Assembly: GCA_029582265.1 (NCBI GenBank)
Contig: CM055835.1
Location: forward strand, 14,129,498-14,193,497
Direction of reading: 5' to 3'
Source: Zoroaster sp. YZ-2022
Lineage: Eukaryota > Echinodermata > Asteroidea > Forcipulatida > Zoroasteridae
DNA length: 64,000 bases
The number at the start of each line of letters is the position of its first letter. The stretch's first letter is position 1. Under the pieces are notes generated by a model. The model saw only the letters and a list, made by a program, of their open reading frames with translations. It was not told the origin of the DNA and searched no databases. A program made the translations under genes and the position numbers. This document shows positions 47,701 to 59,700 of this stretch, piece by piece.

Positions 47701-50700
47701 CTGGTGTCATGCTATTCAGCATTTACTCCCCAGACAAGAATATCGTCCATGATTACCTCGACTCCTTCCAAATCTTCGAAAATCTGGTTCATGGTGCGTT
47801 GGAATATATAAGGTGCTGAGTTAATTCCAAATGGCATACGTGTATATCGGCCATACGGGGTATTAAATGTACATAGATGTGAGCTCTCATCATCGAGTTG
47901 CACTTGCCAATACCCGCAGTTGGCGTCGAGGGTGCTAAATACTTTAGCATTCGGAGTTCGAGAGATGACTTCATCAATAGTTTGCATTGGGTAGTGCTCT
48001 CTTTGAATAGCATTGTTCAAATCTTTTGGGTCCAGACAAATGCGTACTTTGTCACTGTTTTTCTTGGCTACTACCACCATGCTGTTAACCCATTCCGTAG
48101 GCTGATTTTGCTTTACGATTACACCAAGTTTCTCCATACGGTGTAGTTCGGTTTTTACTTTTCTCCGAAGTGCCACAGGCACTCTGCGAGGTGCATGCAC
48201 TACAGGTTTAGCATGTTCCTTTAGATGTATATGTTGTTTGCCTTCCAGGCATCCAAGGCCAGTGAATACATCATATTTTGTCAATACATCATTGTTGACG
48301 TGGCTTTCGAGGGTCTCAATGCACTTAATAAGACCTAATTGCTCACACGCTTGCAATCCAAGCACGGGCTGTACTTTTTTCTGCATTATCTGGAACTCTA
48401 GGGCAAAATATTTGTCTTTGTATTCACAGAGTAGCGATGTCTTTCCAGTGGGTTTGATACGTTCCCCTGAATATGTGATGAGTTTAGCATTAGAGCGGTT
48501 CACATCAGCATTAAGCTTGCGTTGGACCGATTCTGGAATGACATTACATTGTGCTCCTGTGTCTAGTTTGAAGCGTACTGTGCGTTGCCTAATTATTAAG
48601 TCTACTGTCCAATCACCAGCGCTTTTATTCGAGGACTGAACAGCGTTCACAAAGAAATCCGAGTCTGAGTCATCTGATTCTTCGAGATTGTGAACCTTAC
48701 GAGGTCGCGTCTTTGATTTTGCTTTTTCTGTGGTGCTGGACATGCAAACTGAAGCAAAATGGTTGTTCTTACCACACTTGGAGCAGTTCTTGCCGTATGC
48801 TGGACATTTGCCAGCGTCATGCCATGTTCCACAGTATTTGCATGCTTTCCCAAACTGCTTGTGTCGACTCTGTGAGTGTCCAGGCTTTGTCGCTTGATGT
48901 TTTCCTTTGCCAGGCTTGAGTGTGTGCACTGCCTTATCTGAATATGCTGAAGCATTTTGTTCAGCTGATGCCATAATTTTTCCCATTTGAGTTTTGCTTG
49001 ATTGAGCCGCCCTGCAGATTTCTAGTGCTCTCTGCAGAGTTAATTTCCTTTCTTGTAGGAGTCTCGCACGGGTAGCATCATCAGAAATGCCAACAACTAA
49101 CCGATCCTTAATTAGACTTTCTGTCAGTGTTCCAAATTCACAGTTCTTTGCTTGCAATTTGAGATCTGTTACAAACTGATCAGTTGTCTCTTCAGGTTGT
49201 TGGGATCGTGTGTTGAACAAATGTCGCTCGTAAGTGACATTACGCTGTGGCTCAAAGTATTCTGTATATTTCTTGAGAAGTGTATCCAAATCATTATTGT
49301 CTTCCCCTTCTTCAAATCTGAAAGTGTTGTAGACTTCCAAAGCCTCTACACCTATCACATGCAATAGTGTTGCACAACGCACATTGGCCGGTTTTTCAAT
49401 CATTCCAGAGGCTATCATATATAACTGAAACCGCTGTCGCCAGTTCTCTGGTAAATTTCCTGTCATCGTCAGTGGCTCTGGGGGCTTCATTCCATCCATT
49501 GTATTTTTTGAATGATCCCACTTCTGACACCATGTAATAATTGGGAGTCTGACGAATCTCAAACACTAAACTCAAGATGGCTGCTTTTTATTAAGACCAC
49601 TGACCATGTGGCATTGGTCACATCCGTACACATGGTGGTGCTATTACAGATAGCTTGTCTAGATTATTACACTGGGGATGACAAGGAAACAAGTCGATCC
49701 TATGAACAACAAAAAAGAACACGGAAATTCCAGAGGGCATGGCAGAATGACCGTACAAGTGGTTGAACTACGATGATAAAAACAATGTGATGTATTGCAA
49801 GTGGAGCGTAAAATTTGCATATAATTTCGAGGATAAATCAATGTATAGGCCTAAACAAAGAATAAAGAATTACAGATTTAAAGCTCTTTTTTTGGGCTAC
49901 TGAAATCTAATCAGGGCTACTAAAAAAATCATGTTACTAGCCCTGCTGGCTACCATGAAAATCCATTTAATTTCGACCCCTGTTAAGGGTACTCTTTGAG
50001 GCACTTTTTGATGATTGATCAAACTACAAGTGAACAATTTTACTATCCAAAATTCACAATTTGCTAATTAATTTGCTCATCAATTTGCTCATTCAAGATT
50101 TGCTATTCAAAATTAGTATAACATAATACATACCCCAGGCATGGAATTCCATTCTTGAAAGGGCAAGGACACTTTTCCCTGAGTAAAGGGCACTTCCATT
50201 AAGATATCAGAATGTCTAGGGGATTATTTTTAAGGGGCACCAGGACCAGGGCATTGGAGGCTAAATTCTAGGCCTGATACATGTAATCCTAAATACATGT
50301 ATATTTCTGCCCAAATAATTAGCTATATCCAACAAACACATGTACATACATGTACATGTACGTAGTTTCCTGCTAAAACATGTGCTCGTACCACCTACTT
50401 GTACATGTACATGTACATGTACATACTCGTAGTCATACGTACATGTTTAGAACATCATCTGATTAACTTCAAAATACCTTGATTGCATTGTGGGGTAGTG
50501 TGCTCATTGAAAGATACACATTGACACATGCAACTCCCGAGACAGTGAAACTTCCTGCTGTGTAGAATACGGTAGAATATGGATCATATTTATGTGGTGC
50601 GTGCAAATCTGAGAAATGTTGCCCTTTCAAAAGAAGTCAGTAATGAGATGTCTTTAATTTGAGTCAATTGAAGTCATGGGACAGTGATAGACTGTAAGCA

Positions 50701-53700
50701 CATGACGTAAAAGATCATTGCATGTATGTACGTGCACCCAAACGAGCAAGATGCCTACCAAAGGCTAGATGGAGAAACCAACGGCTGGCGACATTTGGCA
50801 GGTGGCCTGTTGTCCGGATGGTCATCCAAATATGTTTGATAAGAAACGCAATCTAATTGAATGATTTTGCTTGTAGTACACTGTAGCCAAATAGTACACA
50901 ACATTCGCAATTTGCAAATCAAAATTAGCATTGCATTCACACAAATATTTCTGCCTCAAAGAAATTGGCAATGCAGAATTTCTAAACGAATTTGTTCCCT
51001 GATTCAACACAATGTTATATTCAGTAAACTTTCATGTACCGTAGTACAATGTACATGTACTGTACATATACGATTGGGATACACCCCATTCTTATACTCC
51101 AAAAGAAACCAATTGCTGTATGTATGTAAGTACATCAAGTAAACAAGAAATTTAAGGGAAGGTACATTGTTCATCTCAACCCACTAATTTTCAAGAAAGA
51201 TTTTATAAACAACCAACCTGTGGTTTGTTGTTGTTGTTTTTGTTTACCTTGACTCGTACCAGGTATGGACACCTTCACAGGTATTTTACCAAAAGTTAAA
51301 TACCAAACGTTTATTAAATAATACCAAAAACGTGAGCACCTCTGCTGATAAAACTCACCTTTTAGTTTTGTCCCTAATCATGCTCAATGCAATCAGTGTC
51401 GCCCTCAGCAGAGAACAAAAGAACCATTGTTCTAGCTGGTGGATCTTGTTGCATTGAGCAGCCTGCACACTTTTTCTGCATTTTGTTGCATTCATCAGGG
51501 TATGATCAGGGTGCCTGTGAAATGTCTGTAGGGGGTTAGGGTTTTAATGTACACAAAGAGAGTGTGTTTCAAAGAAAGTGAGCATACTCTTAGAAGCACA
51601 TTAGCCAAATTTACAAATTTGTACCTGCCCTTGAATACACATATTTCAAAATAATCCTCTCCAGACAGACATAGTTTCACAAGTGTTTTCACTGGTCCAT
51701 GAACATGTTTTTATGAAATATAATTTGTAAATATTTCATTTATTTCATTGATTTGTTTCACTTCTGCATTTGAAACGTTCAACATGTTGATGACTGTGAC
51801 AGCCATGGATCAGAGATAATAAAAAAAAAGCCATGCCATCCAGTACTAAAAAATATTGTGAGGAGAAATTATGTGGGAAATTGTTAGGAGGTACGGTGTA
51901 GAGTTTCCAGACAAACATTGTTAAATATATATTTTCATAACTTAAAATAAGCAGGTGTACTGTAGGTTATCACCTAGTTTATCTTGAAGGCAGTAAAAGT
52001 ATATGCAGAAATGATTGCATATTCTCAACTCAAGGCTCAAATTTCAGCAGACACTCTACAGTACTAGACAGTCGGGAAATTCAAGATTTGTACTGGATCG
52101 GAAATGATTTTATATGATTAGTGCCAACAAGTTTGTCATCGGTGGTTTTATACATACATGTACATGTAAGTGCAGCTACAATAAATTTCAGTAGCCAACC
52201 TTTTGGGAGGGGGAAGGGGTAAGGCTTTGAAACCCCACATAATCATGCCTTGAATTTCACAGAGGCCACTGCAATATTCCCATGTAGATATTTAGATTTT
52301 CTAATAGAAGTGCCCATCATCAAGGAAAAATTACCTTACACCATCAAAATTAAAATTCCAGGATTAGGCCAAAAAATTTCTCCGATTTATGGTCTCCGCA
52401 CAGGTTGCCTCAGACCCACGCATTTTTTTTTAATCACAGCTTAATTTTTTTTTATGCCTGAAGAAACGGATTAAAAAGATTTGAAGATAAATAATCCGGA
52501 GCTTCACCCTTGTGCTTGATGCTGGAAGGGCTTTCTGTTCTACTATGCACTGGTATTCATTGCCACCTGTGTCTCCTCACCATCTACAATATCTGGATCT
52601 TCCGATCTCCCCCTCCCCCTCCCTTGACAGTAGTGCACAAACATTCATGAACAATTATTGAACATGTACCTATAATATGATGATGTTGATATTAAGAAAA
52701 GCACAAGACAATTTGGGATTTGACCTCGTATGATGCGCTACACTAGACAGCAGTCTGTTCACAAATTGTTCAAAGCTCTGATGAAATCGTGCCTTCCCCA
52801 TAGGCCTACTGTATCTAGGTCTTCTGTATTATGACAACCTGATATAAATGTGTCACATACATACGGTACATGTACTGACATTAGAAAAATAAGTTATGTA
52901 CATGTTCTGACATTAGACAACATTTATAAGTCACATACATATGTACATTGTACATGTACTGACATTAGAAAAATAAGTTAATGTACACATACTGACATTA
53001 TACAACATATAAGTCACATATACTGTACATGTACTGACATTTAATATAAAAAAAGTCATGTACATGTAATGACATTAGACATGTACATGGACTAATCATA
53101 CATGTACATGTATGTACATGTATGAACTGAAATTACACAAATAAAAGTCACTTTTGTGTCGAGGTCTTAAATATTATGACAACCTGGGGTAAATATTGCA
53201 CATACCTATATGTACTTATAATTTGACAAATATACATGTACAGTATGTACATAATTTAATCCATGTACATGTGCTGACATACAAAATACAAGTCACATAC
53301 ATCATACGTACATTTACTGAAAATTAGAAGGAAAAATAAGTCACATAAATGTATACTGACATTAGAAAAATATAAGTTGCATCTTGTGTACTAACCTAGT
53401 CTACGGCATAGTAATCCAAGAACAATGGATTTGGGCCGTTCATGACGTATTGTTCCACAGACTGACGCGCAAGGCCTCAAAAAGCAGTTTGGAAGACGTA
53501 CTGCACCTGGCGTGTAAGAGTACTGTACGTGTTTCTCGCTCGCGCACCTTCGCATTTATCAGATGCGCCCATTGTTCACCACACAGAATGGTTCGCCTGC
53601 GTCTAGTTTAAGATTGCTTGTAGTTCTCTAGGAACTAGCTTGGCGTGGAAACGCTTATCCTATGAAGTCCCATGGCAGGTCAGGCACGTGGAGCAAAACC

Positions 53701-56700
53701 TGTAACCAATGGTGGTATTAATCTTTCCTAGAAATATCTTTGTCTGGAGGTGTTGTCAGTCTAATTAGACAAGCGAAAAAACTTTGAATCTAGGAAAGAG
53801 TATGCTTTCCTAAATTATCTAAATATCTGAATGCATTTTCACTATTTGCTCATGAACAACACAAGTTACACAACATAATAAGCTAAAACCTCTACAGAAT
53901 GAGCTCAGAATGAGCATACTAGAAGCAGCTTTGCCAACATTACCAATGCTGTACCTTCCCTTTAATCTGTACGCTATTATTGGTACATACAGTCATTACA
54001 CGTGTGTAATTGTTTCAAAATTAATTAACGTGGATGTACATGTATGCAGGCTCACGTCAGTAATCTGAAAGTGAACCAGCTTAGGGCATTGATCTGTCAA
54101 AACAATTTTTATTAATTATAGTTTCATGCCGACAGTCTATTTTTAAAGGACCTGCTGTGATCACAGATGGTGCCAAGCTTAGTGACCCAGTCATCATTTA
54201 TTATCATGAGAGAAAAAATGATAAGTCGTATTATTTCAATAATATTAGAATGTGACAAGGTTCAATATTCCTGAGGTGTTTACTAAATTCATTGAAGTTA
54301 TAGCTACACAGGGTTAGTAAACATGACACTCCATACTTTAATAAAGCCAGTGTACAGTAGATAATGGCAGAGGGCCAACCCATACCAATCTACACATCAA
54401 TCTCTTGTTTCTCCAATTGAAGCAGATACTCTTACTGCCATGATTTATTATTATAAACACCATCTGCCCATTCAGGCTGGCCTGTATATTCAGCTCATCT
54501 ACAGTGGAAGGAATGTTGGTATAGAAAGACTCTCACTGCGCGCTGGGCACATAACTAGCCAACAACATTTATGGTGTCATGTTCTATTTTTACTATTTCC
54601 AAGTTGAGAATCTGATAGTCTTTGGGAAAAATATTCACCAGCATGTTCATTGTGTGATGTACAAGTACATTTAATGATTTTGCTTGTATCACATAGCAAA
54701 ATGCTACTCAATTTTCACTATTTGCTCCTCAAAATTCAAGATTTGCTCCTCAAAATAAGTATTTAACATACATGTACACACACATTTCTGCCTAATAATG
54801 TTGTTGTGCAGAACTTTGGAAGGAAATTTGTTTCTAACACATGTTTCTATACCAATAACAACTCTGTTTAAAGCCCCAACATTCTCAAAAAACATAAATG
54901 ATCACATATGAAACTTACTTGGTTAAAAGTTAATAATAATAAAAATAATAATAATGGAAACTTATTTTGCGCCGATATCTGCCAAGTTTGACGCTCATGG
55001 CGCATGAACATTATTACCCCTGTCATCGGGCCAGTTATATCATTCCTAGAACCATCTCAACTCCCTGGGGAGTATGCAGCCCATGCTGCCAAATGTGTAG
55101 CGCAACAAGCTTAATCAAACACAATTACCATCTCTGCCCTCACAGGTCCCCATTTATACTCCTGGGTGAAGAGAAGCTATTATAGTTAAGTGTCTTGCTC
55201 AGGGACACAAGCACTAAGGTTGCGGCTAGGATTAGAACTCACACTCTGATGACCTGGTCATCAGAACACAAATCCTATGCACTCAACCGCTCGGCCAATG
55301 TCAAAACATTAAAAAAACATAAAAAACATAAAACATAAAAACATAAAAAAACACATAACCGTTCTTTGTAGTTTTCTCAAAAACTTGAGAACCTCCAGAT
55401 ATACACATACACATGTATCTTATGAAACTTTCACAGGTTAGTTTAATGATATTTTTCTGGAAAATTACACTATGAACATCTCCTCCGTGAATGCACCGTG
55501 AAAGCTCGGTGAATTGCACTTTTTCCGTGAAAATGCATTTTCACGGCGAGTTCACGGTGCTTACGCCCCAGTGGTTTCGTTCACGGTGTTTTCACCGAGT
55601 ATTCACCGAGTGTATGTCTCCTATTGTTATACAGTGGATTTAATCCTATTGCACTGACACAAAAGCAAGGCATGGTTTAGGCTTTTAGTAGTAATAACCT
55701 CTCCCATTGTGCGCTTATCTTGGATGAATGGATTAGTTTAGTCAAAACACACGCAACGTAAATAATACATGACGAGTCTGTACATAGACGTGCATGCAGC
55801 GTGTGCGTCGGATATATAACATTGACGCATTGATCGTCGATTTATGTCGCTGTACCGTACACAAGCGTGTATGTTATAAAAATGTACATTACGTGGCCAG
55901 GGCTAGGCTTACGCTTTTGGTGGTCGTCAACATGCTGTCAAAGGGTCGACTAGCAAATAAAAATAAAAAGTGAACTGAATACTGCCACATCCAAATGCAT
56001 AAAACTTGATGTTTTCGGGTTAACATTGTGTTTTTATTTATTGTTTTAATTTGGTGACATAAACTGTAAGTGTTGCAATACTGTTTTATGAGGCCAACAT
56101 ATCGTCCATGTACGTAATTCGCACTGTGAAATGACGCCTTACCGTTGGCTTAGCATTTCTCGGAAAATTTACAAAACTATGGCGTATTACTGGTTGCATA
56201 AACTTATCCAAGTCATGCTTGTTACAGAAATAAAAATTATAGTGAAACAAATATGGTTAAGTGTCTTGCTCAAGGACACAATTGTCACTGACCAGGATTA
56301 GAACCCACATTCTGCTGCTAACACCAGAACTTGAGTCCGGTAATCTAGACCGCTCGGCCACGACACTTCACAAGAAAGAAGATGCAGGCCGTTTATTTAT
56401 TTTCCAAGATGGCGCAAAATTTAAATCCAAGAATGGTGCCAACTAGCTGTGGAGGTCGAAAAGTGGATATCTGCTTTTCAGCTTTCTAAATATTGAAAAG
56501 CAGATTGAACGTTGTTGCAAGTGCCTTTTCCGCTTTTCTTTGTCTTTAAACAAGTTCAGCTTTCTGCCTTTTTGCTTTTCGGTTTGAAGACAAGCACGGT
56601 AAATTTTTGCTACTTTTCTGCTTTCGACGAAAAAGGCAGATTAGACGTTTTGTTACACAGTGGCACAAAAGTGGTTTGTCAACAAATTTGCTCATTATTT

Positions 56701-59700
56701 CTTAGCGGCTTCATGTACCGGTAGGTCATTGAAAATTCAAGACATGATTCGAACTTATGGTCCGATATCATGAGACAATTTTGGTGACGTTTAATAAAAG
56801 CGTTGTGATTTTTTGGCAAGGATTTCTAAGAAAGAAATCTTTAACGATGAGACACAAGGAATGAATCTGAATCTGGTACACGCTGCAGTCGACCCCAGGC
56901 CGACGTGCGGCAGCGTTGACGGGCAATCTCTGTGGTTCACTGATCGATATTGGGCACCTCGTACTTGAGCAAAGAGTCTCAAATTTGTCAACAAATTTGC
57001 TCATTATTCTTAAGCGGCTTCATGTATGTTATTGAAAATTCAAGACATGATTCGAACTTATGGTCCGATATCATGAGACAGTTTTGGTGACGTTTAATAA
57101 AAGCGTTGTGATTTTTGGCAAGGATTTCTTAAACATCTCTACAGTGGAAGTCAGTCGTACTTGTGCAAAGTGAAGTCTTAAATTTGTTAACAAATTTGCT
57201 CATTATTTCTTAAGCGGCTTCATGTAGGTCATTGAAAATTCAAGACATGATTCGAACTTATGGTCCGATATCATGAGACAATTTTAGTGACGTTTAATAA
57301 AAGCGTTGTGATTTTTGCAAGGATTTCTAAGAAAGAAATCTTTAACGATGAGACACAAGGAATGAATCTGAATCTGGTACACGCTGCACGCTGGTCGACC
57401 CCAGGCCGACGTGCGACGCGTCGGCCGAACAATCTCTGTGGTTCACTGATCGATATTGGGCACCTCGTACTTGAGCAAAGAGTCTCAAATTTGTCAACAA
57501 ATTTGCTCATTATTCTTAAGCGGCTTCATGTATGTTATTGAAAATTCAAGACATGATTCGAACTTATGGTCCGATATCATGAGACAGTTTTGGTGACGTT
57601 TAATAAAAGCGTTGTGATTTTTTGGCAAGGATTTCTTAAACATCTCTACAGTGGAAGTCAGTCGTACTTGTGCAAAGTGAAGTCTTAAATTTGTTAACAA
57701 ATTTGCTCATTATTTCTAATAGCGGCTTCATGTAGGTCATTGAAAATTCAAGACATGATTCGAACTTATGGTCCGATATCATGAGACAATTTTGGTGACG
57801 TTTAATAAAAGCGTTGTGATTTTTTGGCAAGGATTTCTAAGAAAGAAATCTTTAACGATGAGACACAAGGAATGAATCTGAATCTGGTACACGCTGCACG
57901 CGGTCGACCCCAGGCCGACGATGCGGCAGCGTTCGGCCGGGCAATCTCTGTGGTTCACTGATCGATATTGGGCACCTCGTACTTGAGCAAAGAGTCTCAA
58001 ATTTGTCAACAAATTTGCTCATTATTCTTAAGCGGCTTCATGTATGTTATTGAAAATTCAAGACATGATTCGAACTTATGGTCCGATATCATGAGACAGT
58101 TTTGGTGACGTTTAATAAAAGCGTTGTGATTTTTGGCAAGGATTTCTTAAACATCTCTACAGTGGAAGTCAGTCGTACTTGTGCAAAGTGAAGTCTTAAA
58201 TTTGTTAACAAATTTGCTCATTATTTCTTAAGCGGCTTCATGTAGGTCATTGAAAATTCAAGACATGATTCGAACTTATGGTCCAATATCATGAGACAAT
58301 TTGGTGACGTTTAATAAAAGCGTTGTGATTTTTGGCAAGGATTTCTAAGAAAGAAATCTTTAACGATGAGACACAAGGAATGAATATGAATCTGGTACGC
58401 TGCACGCGGTCGACCCCAGGCCGGCGTGCGGCGATGTTCGGCGGAGCAATCTCTGTGGTTCACGGATCGATATTGGGCACCTCGTACTTGAGCAAAGAGT
58501 CTCAAATTTGTCAACAAATTTGCTCATTATTCTTAGCGGCTTCATGTATGTTATTGAAAATTCAAGGCATGATTCGATTTTGAACTCAGCTATCATAACA
58601 CAATTTTGTGAAGTTTAATCGTTGCTACCCTGAATAAAGAAAGCTGAAATAAATAAATAAATGAATTGTTGGGAATGAAATTTTTTAAAGAAAACAATTC
58701 TTGAACGAAGAGGGCGCACTTCAGCCTGGCTCCTTCCAAGTGTACTACCCACGTAATTGTATCAGCACGTCAGGGGACATGACCTGGAAGCAGCTGCTGT
58801 GTGTGAAACCAATTTATTATGGACTATCATCTTCTACGGTTTTGATAATTTAACTTCATGATTATTATTTTATTGATATAATCAACAATCAATGAGCATC
58901 GTCATTCGTCCGAGGTTTGATGTCCCTTATTCTCATCTCATGTAACGAAAAACTCTAATTTTGATGGCACTATGTTTTGAGTAAGGATTAGTTTTATTAT
59001 TGTAAGACTAAGATGTTGTAAAGCGACAGTTCCATGGAGAAGAACAAATTAAAGCCGTTTGTAATAATTCGATCTGTTATCAATGACAAGTGTAGGCACA
59101 ACCGTCAAGGTATTAAAACCGTACATATATAAATCATCAATATAAACTTTAAACACTATTTAGCGCATCGTTTTGATACGTGTGCATGACTAGCCTAAAA
59201 GCTTTATATTTAGGGTAACTTGTTGATGTTCAGTTTCCTGTTTATATTTACAAATACATAGGCCTATTGCCAAATAAATTATTTCAAGTGACAAGCCAAG
59301 TATCATTATTAATCCATTTGCTTTGAATAAAAACAATTCGATTCCTTGTAAAGCATAAAGTACATCATAGCACGGAAAAAGTAGAAACACATGAATCATG
59401 GAGGAAGGAACCCAGATAATGACACTTCGACGTTGGTAATGTTTACGATCCTGGAAATAAATGAGGACTGCGTGTGGTGGTAAGCAAGTGTGTAATTGTT
59501 ACGGGGTTCCCGCTGCGAGCACATGGTCGCGGCTGGTGTCGCGGCGTGCATGCATTTTGAGCGTGCACTAGAGGTCACCGTGAATGATTGCAACAACGGT
59601 TTCGCGGGCGGGCGCTCTCACACAAGTCACGGTACGACACGTGAATAAAGCGACGTCGTTAATCGAGTCATATCGCAAAACTATAAACCTCACGGGTTCA

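Larger units (their letters stand above)
45056..49671 (-). mobile_element. Ty3/gypsy LTR retrotransposon, near complete
   Basis: 4616 bp, transcribed on the minus strand. Two 139-bp LTRs starting TGTAATAAT and ending ATTATTACA, with four mismatches between them (about 3%), bound an internal region with primer-binding site, gag-pro-pol and polypurine tract in canonical order. A 5-bp target duplication CTGGG lies outside both LTRs (45051-45055 and 49672-49676). The pol order (protease, RT, RNase H, integrase) and two CCHC knuckles fit Ty3/gypsy, possibly the Mag/SURL group. The coding region has one in-frame stop and one frameshift, so this copy is not intact. No envelope gene. Confidence 0.96.
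45001..49800 (+). pseudogene. hAT/ZNF862-like N-terminal exon split by the gypsy element
   Basis: Left of the LTR retrotransposon a frame starts [19 protein letters not shown] (ATG 45001). Right of it, 49677-49770 encodes [17 protein letters not shown] and, one base out of frame, [19 protein letters not shown]. This matches the RKFQ..W....PWL.YD...N.M.C pattern of the zinc-finger region of hAT-derived proteins. The reading frame is broken at least twice and no dimerisation or RNase-H-like domain follows before the right TIR at 49982, as in an internally deleted element. Confidence 0.6.
36581..49982 (+). mobile_element. Probable hAT element, nested and decayed
   Basis: The left end CAGGGGTCGAAATT and the right end, its inverted copy, enclose 13.4 kb. 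Inside each end are repeated 'gggctac/gtagccc' motifs, as in hAT subterminal regions. The element seems to have been enlarged by a foldback complex (37672-44216) and by a Ty3/gypsy insertion (45056-49671). A clean 8-bp target duplication is not visible (AGTAAGGC against GTTAAGGG, 5 of 8), so the pairing of these two ends as one element is an inference. Confidence 0.55.
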
